Origin: Nocardioides pocheonensis
GTDB taxonomy: Bacteria; Actinomycetota; Actinomycetes; Propionibacteriales; Nocardioidaceae
DNA length: 33,383 nt
Assembly (NCBI RefSeq): GCF_003725535.1
Contig: NZ_RJSF01000011.1
Location: 1 to 33,383 of the forward strand
Direction of reading: 5' to 3'
Shown: positions 21,829 to 30,321 of the stretch, in pieces
Layout of the letters: each line of letters starts with the position of its first letter
Position numbering within the stretch: the first letter of the stretch is position 1
Notes under the pieces: model-generated
The model's database searches: none
Seen by the model: only the letters and a program-made list of their open reading frames with translations
What the model was told of the DNA's origin: nothing
Position numbers and translations under genes: made by a program

Positions 21829-23207
21829 ACCCACGCACGTCCGTGACGCTGATGTCCGGCCGCACGTGGTGGCAGCGGGCACGCACCTCGGTGCGCGTCC
21901 GGATCACCGTGCTCGGCTCGGTCTTCGTGCTGCTGGTGACCGCCTTCGGCTCGGTGCTGATCGTCGCCGCGATCACCCACTCGCTGAGCAACAGCCTGAT
22001 CGACTCCGCGCGGCTCGACGCCGTCGCGATCAACGCGCAGCTCAGGCGCGGCGTCTCGCCCGCCGAGGCCGCCACGACGGGCCGCAACGACGTCGTCGTG
22101 CAGCTGGTCGGGCCGGACGGCACGGTCGTGGCCAGCGACCGTCCGGAGCGGTTGAAGGTGGCGCTCCGGACGACGCCCGGCGTGACCGAGTCGGCCGTCG
22201 TACCGGGGCTCGCGGACTCGTTCACGCTCGTCGCCCGTCGCGCGACCGGCGACACCGGGGTCGCGCTGATCATCGTCGGACGCTCGACGGAGCAGCGCAA
22301 CGAGACCCGGGCCGAGACCGCCGGGGTGCTGGCCACCGCCGTGCCGCTGATCGTGCTCGCGCTCGGCCTGATCCTCTGGATCAGCGTCGGGCGGGCCCTG
22401 CGCCCGGTCGAGGTGATGCGCGACGAGGCCGACCGCATCACCGTGGCCCAGCTGCGCCGCAGGCTGCAGATCCCCCCGGGGGAGGACGAGATCCCGCGGC
22501 TGGCCCGCACCCTCAACGAGATGCTGGACCGGATCGACGAGGGCCAGCGACTGCAGCGGCAGTTCGTCTCCGACGCGAGCCACGAACTCCGGTCCCCGCT
22601 CGCCGTGATCCGCCAGGCCGCCGAGATCGCGAGTGCCTACCCGGCTCGGGTGACCTCCGAGGAGCTCGCGGCCGACGTGCTCGCCGAGAGCCTGCGGCTC
22701 GAGGAGCTGGTCAACGCGCTCCTGCTGCTGGCCCGCCTCGAGGGCGGCGACGACAGCGCACGCGAGGTGGTGGACGTCGACGATCTCGTCCTCACCGAGG
22801 TGGCGCGGGCGCGTGCCCGGCCCGGTGTGAAGATCGACGCCCACGCGGTGGGAGCAGGTCAGGTGCGGGGGAGCGCGGTCCTGCTCGGGCAGGTGGTGCG
22901 CAACCTGCTCGACAACGCCTGCCGCCATGCCGACTCGGTGGTCTCGGTGTCCCTCGCCGAGGAGGACGGCACCGTCTGCCTGGTGGTCGACGACGACGGG
23001 CCGGGGATCCCGGCGGCGGACCGGGCACGCGTCTTCGACCGGTTCGTGCGGCTCGACGACGCACGAGCGCGCGACGAGGGCGGCAGCGGCCTCGGGCTCG
23101 CGATCGTCCGCAAGATCGTGGACAGCGGTGGTGGATCCGTGCAGGTCACGGACTCACCGGCAGGCGGGGCGCGCTTCACCGTGCGTCTGCCCGCGGTTGC
23201 CGTCTGA
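21825..23207 (+). CDS. Membrane sensor histidine kinase
   Basis: 460 residues from the GTG at 21825, which overlaps the regulator stop by 4 bp; an ATG at 21852 is a possible alternative. Membrane helices are at ~25-48 and ~163-185, with an external sensor region of about 110 residues between them. Then come a HAMP-like linker, HisKA with His 253 in SHELRSPL, and a HATPase domain with the N-box NLLDNACRH, DDDGPGI, and GSGLGLAIV. All kinase motifs are intact. It phosphorylates the preceding OmpR-type regulator. The stimulus is unknown; the likely target genes are glycosyltransferases, which points to cell-envelope sensing. Confidence 0.92.
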   Translation: MNPRTSVTLMSGRTWWQRARTSVRVRITVLGSVFVLLVTAFGSVLIVAAITHSLSNSLIDSARLDAVAINAQLRRGVSPAEAATTGRNDVVVQLVGPDGTVVASDRPERLKVALRTTPGVTESAVVPGLADSFTLVARRATGDTGVALIIVGRSTEQRNETRAETAGVLATAVPLIVLALGLILWISVGRALRPVEVMRDEADRITVAQLRRRLQIPPGEDEIPRLARTLNEMLDRIDEGQRLQRQFVSDASHELRSPLAVIRQAAEIASAYPARVTSEELAADVLAESLRLEELVNALLLLARLEGGDDSAREVVDVDDLVLTEVARARARPGVKIDAHAVGAGQVRGSAVLLGQVVRNLLDNACRHADSVVSVSLAEEDGTVCLVVDDDGPGIPAADRARVFDRFVRLDDARARDEGGSGLGLAIVRKIVDSGGGSVQVTDSPAGGARFTVRLPAVAV

Positions 23208-23217
23208 GGCGGCACAC

Positions 23218-23234
23218 GTTCAGGTTCGGTTCAG
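23218..23234. promoter_or_regulatory. Response-regulator box GTTCAG-N5-GTTCAG
   Basis: GTTCAG at 23218 and 23229, an exact 11-bp period, 24-40 bp before the ATG at 23258. It matches the boxes before the adjacent regulator gene. With CACAGT as -10, it would overlap the -35 region. Confidence 0.6.
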
Positions 23235-23245
23235 CGGCTCGTGGG

Positions 23246-23251
23246 CACAGT
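23246..23251 (+). promoter_or_regulatory. Candidate -10 hexamer CACAGT of the GT-C gene
   Basis: CACAGT, then 6 nt, then the ATG at 23258. No ribosome site is visible. Confidence 0.4.
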
Positions 23252-23257
23252 GGGACC

Positions 23258-24778
23258 ATGACCGCCGATCTGATCGCCCCGCCGCGGGCCGAGCAGCCGG
23301 TGGTCCGCAGGGTCATCCCCGTCGTGCCGATCGCCACGGCCGCGGTCGTGGCCCTGCGCATGCTCCTGGTCGCCCGGCCCGCGAGCCCCGACGAGGCCGG
23401 TTTCCTCATGGTGGCCTCGCAGTGGCACGTCGGCGGCACGTCGCTGTACGGCAACTACTGGGTCGACCGGCCGCCGCTCCTGATCGGGCTGTTCCGGATC
23501 GCCGACCTCGCCGGCGGGCTCACCGCCCTCCGCATCCTCGGCGCCCTCGCCGCGGCCGCGACCGTGTGGCTGCTGGCCTCCACATCGGGCCGCGTCTTCG
23601 GTCACCGGGCCGCGGGATGGACCGCGGTCGTCGCCGCGGGCCTGCTGATCTCGCCGCTGGTCGGGTCCGACGCCGTCAACGGCGAGCTGCTGGCCGCCCC
23701 CTTCATCGCGCTCGGCCTCCGGCTCGCCGTCGAGGCCGTGTACTCCGAGGACCCGCACGCAGCTCGGGGCGCAGCCCTCGGCACGGGTCTCGCCGCCGTG
23801 CTCGCGCTGCTGGTGAAGCAGAACATGGCCGACGTCGTCGTGTTCGCCGTCGTCTGCTGGGCGGTCGCCTGGCGGACCCGGCGGATCACCGGGCGGGCCC
23901 TCCGTGACCTGCTCGCCCTCGCGGCCGTCGGCGGTGCCGTCGGGTACGCCGTGGTCATGCTCTGGGCGATGGCCCACGGCACCTCGCCGCTCGGCGTCTA
24001 CGAGGCGACGTACCCCTTCCGGATCCGCGCGGGCAACGTCATCGCGGCCACTCCGGGCAACGCCTCCCAGCTGCGGCTGGGCCGGCTCGGGTTCTCCGCG
24101 CTGCTGAGCGCGGGTCCTCTGATCCTGGTGGCGTTCCTCGCCGTGGCGCTGCGGCGCCCGCGCCACCCGGCCGTGGTGTGGGGGCTCGTGGCCGCGGGCA
24201 CGTACGCCTGCGTGTCGATCCTTGCCGGGGGCAGCTACTGGCTGCACTACCTGGTCCAGGCGATCCCGGTCGTGGCGCTGGCGGCGGGAGCGATCTCCGT
24301 ACGTACGGCGCCCGTGGTCCGGGTGCTGGTGCCGGCGGTCGTCATCTCGGCGGTGGTGGCGCTCGTGGCCTCGGTGGCCTCTCCGGCACCCGCGCCCGGC
24401 AACACGGTCGGTCGCGCGATCGCCGCGTCGGCGCAGCCGGGCGACACCGTGCTCTCTGCGTTCGGTGACGCGGACATCCCGCGAGCGACCGGGATGAGCT
24501 CGCCGTACCCGTACCTGTGGAGCCTGCCGTCGCGCACGCTCGACCCGCACATGACCCTCCTCCGCGGCATCCTCGCCGGTCCCGAGGCCCCGACCTGGGT
24601 CGTCGTGCGCGGCAACCACACCCTGCAGCGCCTGGAAGGAGCGGACATCCGCCCCATGATCGAGACCCGTTACCGCCTCCTGGACAGCATCTGCGGCCGC
24701 CTCGTCTACCTGCAGCGCGGCATCGACCGGCCCCCGCTCCACGTGACCGGCACCTGCGGAGGGTTGGTGCTGCCGTGA
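23258..24778 (+). CDS. GT-C membrane glycosyltransferase (GT39/ArnT-like)
   Basis: 506 residues from the ATG at 23258. The N-terminal region has the GT-C signature: a first helix, then ARPASPDEAGFLM with the catalytic Asp/Glu pair, and YGNYWVDRPPLLIGLF. About 10-11 membrane helices follow to ~395, then an external C-terminal domain of about 110 residues (GDTVLSAFGDADI, WVVVRGNH). This fold moves a sugar from a polyprenyl-phosphate donor to an acceptor outside the membrane. The next gene, overlapping by 4 bp (GTGA), encodes a polyprenyl-phosphate sugar synthase fused to GtrA, which would supply the donor. The promoter carries the same boxes as the two-component system. Confidence 0.8.
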   Translation: MTADLIAPPRAEQPVVRRVIPVVPIATAAVVALRMLLVARPASPDEAGFLMVASQWHVGGTSLYGNYWVDRPPLLIGLFRIADLAGGLTALRILGALAAAATVWLLASTSGRVFGHRAAGWTAVVAAGLLISPLVGSDAVNGELLAAPFIALGLRLAVEAVYSEDPHAARGAALGTGLAAVLALLVKQNMADVVVFAVVCWAVAWRTRRITGRALRDLLALAAVGGAVGYAVVMLWAMAHGTSPLGVYEATYPFRIRAGNVIAATPGNASQLRLGRLGFSALLSAGPLILVAFLAVALRRPRHPAVVWGLVAAGTYACVSILAGGSYWLHYLVQAIPVVALAAGAISVRTAPVVRVLVPAVVISAVVALVASVASPAPAPGNTVGRAIAASAQPGDTVLSAFGDADIPRATGMSSPYPYLWSLPSRTLDPHMTLLRGILAGPEAPTWVVVRGNHTLQRLEGADIRPMIETRYRLLDSICGRLVYLQRGIDRPPLHVTGTCGGLVLP

Positions 24779-25962
24779 GCGCGGAGCCGATCGCCCAGTC
24801 CCTCGACGAGCCCGCCACCGAGCGCTGCCTGGTGGTCGTCCCGACGTACGACGAGGCCGAGAACATCGACCGGCTGCTCGATGCCGTGCTGGCGGCCGCG
24901 CCGTACGCCGACGTGCTGGTCGTCGACGACAACAGCCCCGACGGCACCGCGCGGTTGGTCACCCGTCGCCGGGAGTTCGGCGAGCGGGTCTGGCTGCTGG
25001 AGCGGCCCGGCAAGGCGGGCCTGGGTGCCGCCTACCGGGCCGGCTTCGCCTGGGCGCTCGAGCGCGGCTACGACCGGATCGCCCAGATGGACGCCGACCT
25101 CTCGCACCCTCCGGAGCGCGTGCCCGCCCTCTTCGCGGCGCTCGACGACGCCGACGTCTCCGTCGGGTCGCGGTACGTCGACGGCGGCGGCGTGGCCAAC
25201 TGGGCCTGGCGGCGACGGCTGCTGTCCTGGGCCGGCAACCTCTACGTGCGGTTGGTCCTCGGCACCGGCGTGCACGACAACACCGCCGGGTTCAAGGCGT
25301 TCCGTCGCGAAGCGCTCGAGGACATCGGCGTGCTGGAGTCGGAGTCCAACGGGTACTCCTTCCAGATCGAGAACACCTGGCGGGCCGCCCAGGCCGGCCT
25401 GAGCGTCGTCGAGGTGCCGATCACGTTCACCGACCGCACCGAGGGCCAGTCGAAGATGTCCGGCTCGATCGCCACCGAGGCGCTGACGCGCGTGCTGGTG
25501 TGGCGGTTCTCCGAGGTGCTGATGTTCCTCGCCGTCGGCGGCTTCGGCTACATCGTCGACGTGGTCGCGTTCAACGCGTTCCGGCTGGTCGAGCCGTTCA
25601 AGGCCCTCGACCCGGCGTACGCCCGCACCGCCGCGGTGGTCCTCGCGATCCTGGTCAACTACATCGGCAACCGCGCGTGGACCTGGCGCAACGTGCCGTC
25701 GGACGACCGGCGCCGTGAGCTGGCGCTGTTCTTCCTCTTCAGCGTCATCGGCTTCGGGTTCTCGCTGGCCTGCCTGCTGATCTCCCACGACGTGCTCGGC
25801 TACACCAGCGCGCTGGCCGACAACATCTCCGCCAACGTGGTCGGTCTCGCCCTCGGCGCGGTGTTCCGGTTCTGGACCTACAAGAAGTACGTGTTCCACG
25901 CGCAGGCGCCGGTGCGTGAGGTGCGTCGCGCGAGCGTCAAGGTTCCGTCAAGACCGGCCTGA
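24775..25962 (+). CDS. Polyprenyl-phosphate sugar synthase (GT2, Dpm1-like) fused to GtrA
   Basis: 395 residues from the GTG at 24775, which overlaps the previous stop by 4 bp. The GT2 domain (~15-245) has VVPTYDEAENIDRLL, VVDDNSPDGT, the metal-binding QMDADLSHPP, DNTAGFKAFRR, and QIENTWRAAQAG, typical of dolichol/polyprenol-phosphate mannose synthases. A GtrA-like membrane domain (~245-375) adds four helices (VGGFGYIVDVVAFNAFR, LVNYIGNRAWTWRN, FRFWTYKKYVFH). In many bacteria the synthase and GtrA are separate. The enzyme would make a polyprenyl-phosphate sugar and help move it across the membrane for the neighbouring GT-C enzyme. The sugar could be mannose, glucose or another. Confidence 0.88.
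   Translation: MSAEPIAQSLDEPATERCLVVVPTYDEAENIDRLLDAVLAAAPYADVLVVDDNSPDGTARLVTRRREFGERVWLLERPGKAGLGAAYRAGFAWALERGYDRIAQMDADLSHPPERVPALFAALDDADVSVGSRYVDGGGVANWAWRRRLLSWAGNLYVRLVLGTGVHDNTAGFKAFRREALEDIGVLESESNGYSFQIENTWRAAQAGLSVVEVPITFTDRTEGQSKMSGSIATEALTRVLVWRFSEVLMFLAVGGFGYIVDVVAFNAFRLVEPFKALDPAYARTAAVVLAILVNYIGNRAWTWRNVPSDDRRRELALFFLFSVIGFGFSLACLLISHDVLGYTSALADNISANVVGLALGAVFRFWTYKKYVFHAQAPVREVRRASVKVPSRPA
25936..25952. promoter_or_regulatory. Response-regulator box GTCAAG-N5-GTCAAG
   Basis: Two GTCAAG copies with an exact 11-bp period, 40-56 bp before the ATG at 25992, located in the last codons of the previous gene. Its layout fits an OmpR-family regulator; the KdpE-like protein encoded in this unit (29630-30298) is the natural candidate. 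Confidence 0.55.
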
Positions 25963-25979
25963 GCGTCGTTCCGTCGCGT

Positions 25980-25985
25980 GACGAT
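25980..25985 (+). promoter_or_regulatory. Candidate -10 hexamer GACGAT of the K+ module
   Basis: GACGAT, then 6 nt, then the ATG at 25992. A weak GAGGT ribosome site overlaps the spacer, so leaderless and led initiation are both possible. Confidence 0.3.
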
Positions 25986-25991
25986 CGAGGT

Positions 25992-26333
25992 ATGGAACCT
26001 GATCTCCTCGAGGCGACCCGCCGCGGCCCTGCAGGCCGCCTGTTCGTCGCCCTCTGGGGCGGGCTGGCCGTGGTCGACGTCAGTCGGCCGGCCGGCGCCC
26101 TGCTCTCCGGTGGCCTCGTCCTCGTGCTCGTCGCCGCGTGCGGGGTCCACCAGACCTGGTGGTCGGCCGCGTCGATCGCCACCACCGGCTGGCTGGTCGT
26201 GAACGGCTTCGTCCAGCACCGGTACGGCGAGCTCGGCTTCGGCGCCTCCAGCTGGGCGCTGTTCGCGCTGGCGCTCGCGGTGGTCCTGGCCGTCGCCGCC
26301 CGCACCGGGTCGACCCGCTCCCTCCCGCGGTGA
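25992..26333 (+). CDS. Small membrane protein of the K+ module
   Basis: 113 residues from the ATG at 25992. Three or four hydrophobic segments (~18-32, ~34-50, ~55-70, ~84-101) and no large soluble part. The stretch [20 protein letters not shown] vaguely recalls the membrane part of KdpD-type sensors, but I do not claim homology. Its stop overlaps the GTG start of the APC transporter (GTGA at 26330-26333), so it is translationally coupled to it. It is the first gene of the four-gene unit behind the GTCAAG boxes. Function unknown; a transporter accessory or sensor role would be an inference. Confidence 0.65.
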   Translation: MEPDLLEATRRGPAGRLFVALWGGLAVVDVSRPAGALLSGGLVLVLVAACGVHQTWWSAASIATTGWLVVNGFVQHRYGELGFGASSWALFALALAVVLAVAARTGSTRSLPR

Positions 26334-28231
26334 GCGCCACGATCCGCGTCGAGGCCGCAGTCCCGGTCCCGGCGAGACCGGCCTCCGCCTCGGAGGAACG
26401 CCGCCACCCCTGGTGGAAGGTGATGTGCCTGACCGGCGTCGACTACTTCTCGACGCTCGGCTACCAGCCCGGCATCGCCGCTGTCGCTGCCGGCGTCCTG
26501 TCGCCGGTCGCGACGCTCGTGCTCGTCGCCCTGACCCTGTTCGGGGCCCTGCCCGTGTACCGCAGGGTCGCCGAGGAGAGCCCGCACGGCCAGGGCTCGA
26601 TCGCGATGCTCGAGCGGCTGCTGCCGAACTGGGCGGGCAAGCTCTTCGTGCTGGTCCTGCTCGGGTTCGCCGCGACCGACTTCATGATCACCATCACCCT
26701 GTCCGCGGCCGACGCCACCGCCCACGTCGTGGAGAACCCGCACGTGCCGGCGGTGCTGCACGGGCACGAGGTGCTGATCACCCTGGGCCTCCTCGTGCTT
26801 CTCGCCGCGGTGTTCCTGCGCGGCTTCACCGAAGCCATCGGTGTGGCGGTCGCGCTGGTCGTGGTCTACCTGGCGCTCAACGTCGTGGTGATCGCGGTCG
26901 CCTTCGCCCACGTGCTCGGCCAGCCCCACGTCGTCGGCGACTGGAGCCGGGCGATGACCGCGCAGCACGGCAGCCCGGTGATGATCGTCGCCGTCGCGGT
27001 GCTGGTCTTCCCCAAGCTCGCCCTGGGGATGTCCGGCTTCGAGACCGGGGTGGCCGTCATGGAGCACGTCGACGGCTCGCGGGACTCGCGGGGCGAGCTG
27101 GCCGGCCGGATCCGCGGCACGAAGCGGCTGCTCACGACCGCGGCCCTGGTGATGAGCGTCTTCCTGGTCACCAGCAGCCTGGTCACCACCTGGTTGATCG
27201 CCCCGCGCGACTTCGCGGACGGCGGGCCGGCGAACGGACGCGCCCTGGCCCTGCTGGCACATCGCTACCTCGGTGACGTGTTCGGGTCGGCGTACGACCT
27301 CTCCACGATCGCGATCCTCTGGTTCGCGGGCGCGTCGGCGATGGCCGGTCTGCTCAACCTCATCCCGCGCTACCTGCCGCGCTACGGGATGGCACCGGTC
27401 TGGGCGAACGCCGTGAGGCCGCTCGTGCTCGTGCTCACCGCGATCGCGTTCGGGGTCACCGTGATGTTCCGGGCGGACGTCAACGCCCAGGGCGGGGCGT
27501 ACGCGACCGGCGTGCTGGTGCTCTTCACGTCCGCGGGTGTGGCCGTGACGATCGCCGCGCGGCGCCGCCGTCAGCACCGGCTGATGACAGCCTTCGCCGT
27601 CATCACGGTCGTCTTCGCCTACACCACCGCCGACAACGTGATGGAGCGCCCGGACGGGGTGCGCATCGGAGGCTTCTTCATCCTGGCGATCCTGGTGGTG
27701 TCGTTCGCCAGCCGGCTGCGCCGCGTCTTCGAGCCGCGCGCCACGGAGGTGCACCTGGACCCGACCGCGCAGATCTTCGTTCGGGACTGTGCTCGCCGCA
27801 CGATCCGCCTGGTCGCGCACGAGCCCGGCCCCGACACCCACGCCGAGTACGCCGACAAGGTGCGGCAGGTGCGTCGCGACCACGACCTCCCCACCGATCC
27901 GGACGTGATCTTCGTCGAGGTCACGGTGACCGACCCGTCGGACTTCGAGGGCCGCGTCGACGTGACCGGGGTGGTCGTGGGGGACAGGCACCGGGTGATG
28001 CGGCTCGAGGCGTCCTCCGTGCCGAACGCCCTGGCTGCACTGCTGCTCGAGATCCGCGACCGCACGGGCGTGATCCCGCACGTGTACTTCGAGTGGACCG
28101 AGGGCAACCCGGTGGCGCAGCTGCTGCGGTTCCTGGTGCTCGGCCTCGGCGAGGTCGCGCCGGTGACGCGCGAGGTGCTCCGCCGCGCCGAGCCGGACCG
28201 CGAGCGCCGGCCGCACGTGCATGTGGGCTAA
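26330..28231 (+). CDS. APC-superfamily permease, likely KimA/KUP-like K+ importer
   Basis: 633 residues from the GTG at 26330, overlapping the preceding stop by 4 bp. The N-terminal ~460 residues hold about 11-12 membrane helices. Characteristic parts are [19 protein letters not shown] in the first helix, [15 protein letters not shown], and [20 protein letters not shown]. The last ~170 residues are cytosolic ([20 protein letters not shown], then [13 protein letters not shown]). The domain plan and several motifs resemble KimA-type K+ importers more than amino acid permeases. The KdpD-like and KdpE-like genes directly downstream support K+ as substrate, but the ion assignment is inferred. The end lies 8 nt before, or overlaps, the start of the sensor kinase. 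Confidence 0.75.
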   Translation: MSATIRVEAAVPVPARPASASEERRHPWWKVMCLTGVDYFSTLGYQPGIAAVAAGVLSPVATLVLVALTLFGALPVYRRVAEESPHGQGSIAMLERLLPNWAGKLFVLVLLGFAATDFMITITLSAADATAHVVENPHVPAVLHGHEVLITLGLLVLLAAVFLRGFTEAIGVAVALVVVYLALNVVVIAVAFAHVLGQPHVVGDWSRAMTAQHGSPVMIVAVAVLVFPKLALGMSGFETGVAVMEHVDGSRDSRGELAGRIRGTKRLLTTAALVMSVFLVTSSLVTTWLIAPRDFADGGPANGRALALLAHRYLGDVFGSAYDLSTIAILWFAGASAMAGLLNLIPRYLPRYGMAPVWANAVRPLVLVLTAIAFGVTVMFRADVNAQGGAYATGVLVLFTSAGVAVTIAARRRRQHRLMTAFAVITVVFAYTTADNVMERPDGVRIGGFFILAILVVSFASRLRRVFEPRATEVHLDPTAQIFVRDCARRTIRLVAHEPGPDTHAEYADKVRQVRRDHDLPTDPDVIFVEVTVTDPSDFEGRVDVTGVVVGDRHRVMRLEASSVPNALAALLLEIRDRTGVIPHVYFEWTEGNPVAQLLRFLVLGLGEVAPVTREVLRRAEPDRERRPHVHVG

Positions 28232-29633
28232 TGGTGGCGTGAGGACCGCGCTCGGCGCTCGCCCGCCCGAAGGCACGGGGGAGCTCAGTCGTCGGAGGGT
28301 CGTCGCGGCGTACGCGCTCGCGGTGCTCGGGACCGCGGTGCTCACGGTCGTGATGACCTCCGTCGGCTCCCCGAGCACGCTGTCCTTCGAGGCGATGGTG
28401 TTCCTGGCCTTCGTGGTCGGCTGCGCCCTGCTCGGTGGTCGCTGGCCGGCCGTCGCTGCGGCGCTGCTCGCCGGGTTCTCGCTCAATTACTGGTTCACCG
28501 AGCCGCTGCACCAGCTGCGGATCGCCAGCGCGGAGAACGTCGCCACGATCGTGGTCTTCCTCGTGGTCGCGACCGCGGTGAGCGGGCTGGTCGACGCCGC
28601 CGCGCGACAGACGCACCAGGCGCGCGTGGCCCGCCGGGAGGCCGACGACCTCGCCCTGCTGAACCGCTCTGCCCTGGTCGACGACGACGTGCCCCGGTTG
28701 CTCGGCGTCCTCTGCGAGCGGTTCGGGTTCGCGTCCGCGGTGCTCGACCCCCCGGCCGCGCCAGGTGTGCCGGCGGCACCGGTGGACGGTGGGCGGTTCG
28801 TGCTCCCCGACGGGTGGGTGCTCACCGTCACCGGGCACGAGCCCGACGACGCCGAGCGGCGCGTGCTCACCGCCTTCGCCGGCCACCTGGCCCTGCTCCG
28901 CGGACAGGCCGAGCTGGCCAGGCAGGCCGACGCGGCCCATGAGCTCGAGCTCGGCAACCGGGTGCGGACGGCCCTGCTCGCCGCGGTCTCCCACGACGTC
29001 CGTACGCCGCTCGCCGCCCTGAAGGTCGCCGTCTCGACGCTGCGCACGCCGGGCGTGCAGTGGGCCGAGGCGGACCGGCAGGAGCTGCTCGCGACGATCG
29101 AGGAGGCGACCGACCGGCTCACCGGGATCATCGCCGACCTGCTCGACATGACCCGGCTGCAGTCCGGCGGGGTGCGCCTCGCCCTGGAGGAGGTGCCGGT
29201 CGAGGACCTCCTCGCGCGCGCCGCCGCCAGGCGCCCGGTCTCCATCGTGGTGCCCGACGGGCTGCCGTGCGTCCGGGTGGACACCGGCCTGACCGACCGG
29301 GCGCTCGACAACCTGGTCGCGAACGCGCTGCGCCACGGCGGCGGAGTGGTCGAGCTCGAGGCGGCCGCGGTCGGGCACGACGTCGAGGTCCGCGTGGTCG
29401 ACCACGGGCCCGGCGTACCGGACGCCCTCAAGCCGCGCATGTTTGCGCCGTTCGAGCGGCTGGGTGTCAGTCCCGGAGGAGAGGGTGTCGGGCTCGGATT
29501 GACCGTCGCACAGGGTCTCGCCGAGGCGCAGGGGGCCACGGTCACCGCCCGCGACACCCCCGGCGGCGGCCTCACGATGGTGCTGACCCTGCCCGTCGCG
29601 CCGACACCGCCGTCGGACCAGGTGGCGACGTGA
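28221..29633 (+). CDS. KdpD-like sensor kinase, short form (DUF4118-HisKA-HATPase)
   Basis: 470 residues from the ATG at 28221, which overlaps the transporter end by 11 bp; a GTG at 28239 is an equally possible start. Residues ~27-120 form the four-helix KdpD membrane domain with its typical loop [24 protein letters not shown]-like segment follows (~140-220), then HisKA with His 258 in SHDVRTPL, and HATPase with [16 protein letters not shown], and [12 protein letters not shown]. The large N-terminal KdpD and USP domains of full-length KdpD (about 890 residues) are absent, so regulation must differ. It pairs with the KdpE-like regulator, which starts in its stop codon. Confidence 0.88.
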   Translation: MWANGGVRTALGARPPEGTGELSRRRVVAAYALAVLGTAVLTVVMTSVGSPSTLSFEAMVFLAFVVGCALLGGRWPAVAAALLAGFSLNYWFTEPLHQLRIASAENVATIVVFLVVATAVSGLVDAAARQTHQARVARREADDLALLNRSALVDDDVPRLLGVLCERFGFASAVLDPPAAPGVPAAPVDGGRFVLPDGWVLTVTGHEPDDAERRVLTAFAGHLALLRGQAELARQADAAHELELGNRVRTALLAAVSHDVRTPLAALKVAVSTLRTPGVQWAEADRQELLATIEEATDRLTGIIADLLDMTRLQSGGVRLALEEVPVEDLLARAAARRPVSIVVPDGLPCVRVDTGLTDRALDNLVANALRHGGGVVELEAAAVGHDVEVRVVDHGPGVPDALKPRMFAPFERLGVSPGGEGVGLGLTVAQGLAEAQGATVTARDTPGGGLTMVLTLPVAPTPPSDQVAT

Positions 29634-30298
29634 CCCGGGTGCTCGTCGTCGACGACGAGCCGGCGATCCGCCGGGCCCTCGAGCTGGGGCTGCGGGCGCA
29701 GGGCCACGACGTGCTGATCGCCGCGGACGGTCGCACGGCGCTGCAGGCCTGCCGCGAGGACGCGCCCGACGTGGTGCTGCTGGACCTCGGCCTCCCGGAC
29801 CGCAGCGGCTTCGACGTGCTCCGCGCGCTCCGGGAGTGGAGCTCGATCCCGGTCATCGTGGTCTCCGCCCGCCACGGGTCGCACGACAAGGTCGACGCGC
29901 TGGACCTCGGGGCCGACGACTACGTGACGAAGCCGTTCGGGATGGACGAGCTGATGGCCCGCCTGCGCGCGGCGGTCCGTCGCGCCGCGACCGCGGACCG
30001 GGTGGTCACCGAGCACTTCGTCGTCGACCTCGGTGCCCAGCAGGTGACGCGCGACGGTGTGCCGGTGCGGCTGACGCCGACGGAGTGGGCGCTGCTCGCC
30101 GCGCTGGTCAGCCGGCAGGGCCAGCTCGTCTCCCGCGAGCGCCTCCTGCACGAGGTGTGGGGACCGGCGTACGGGGTGGAGACGAACTACCTGCGCGTGT
30201 TCGTGGCGAACCTGCGCAAGAAGCTCGAGCCGGAGCCCTCCCGTCCGCGCTACCTGCACACCGAGCCCGGGATGGGCTACCGGTTCACGGCCGAGTAG
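29630..30298 (+). CDS. KdpE-like OmpR-family response regulator
   Basis: 222 residues from the GTG at 29630, overlapping the kinase stop by 4 bp. Receiver domain ~1-118: VVDDEPAIRRAL, Asp 52 in LLDLGLPDRSGFDVL, VVSARHGSHDKVDALDLGAD and KPFGMDELMARLR, all typical of KdpE. Winged helix ~128-220: LTPTEWALLAALV, LLHEVWGPAYGVETNYLRVF, then EPGMGYRF. The NYLRVF recognition region is characteristic of KdpE. It probably controls the transporter unit through the GTCAAG boxes at 25936-25952. No kdpFABC genes are visible in the window, although they may lie elsewhere. Confidence 0.9.
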   Translation: MTRVLVVDDEPAIRRALELGLRAQGHDVLIAADGRTALQACREDAPDVVLLDLGLPDRSGFDVLRALREWSSIPVIVVSARHGSHDKVDALDLGADDYVTKPFGMDELMARLRAAVRRAATADRVVTEHFVVDLGAQQVTRDGVPVRLTPTEWALLAALVSRQGQLVSRERLLHEVWGPAYGVETNYLRVFVANLRKKLEPEPSRPRYLHTEPGMGYRFTAE

Positions 30299-30309
30299 GG
30301 CATCGCCGC

Positions 30310-30315
30310 TAGCCT
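30310..30315 (+). promoter_or_regulatory. Candidate -10 hexamer TAGCCT of gpgS
   Basis: TAGCCT (matches TAnnnT), then 6 nt, then the GTG at 30322, in the 23-bp gap after the regulator. No ribosome site is present, so a leaderless mRNA is likely. Confidence 0.5.
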
Positions 30316-30321
30316 CGAACC

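Noticed and set aside
26330-28231. Plain amino acid permease
   Set aside because: Possible from the APC fold alone, but the cytosolic domain, KimA-like motifs and the KdpD/KdpE-like neighbours favour K+; kept as an alternative.
25937-28486. Open frame of 849 codons on the minus strand, and similar long frames opposite or within other genes (for example 12344-14149 minus and 10591-13506 plus)
   Set aside because: They are low-complexity Arg/Gly/His/Asp-rich translations caused by the high GC of real genes in another frame, with no ribosome sites or protein motifs.
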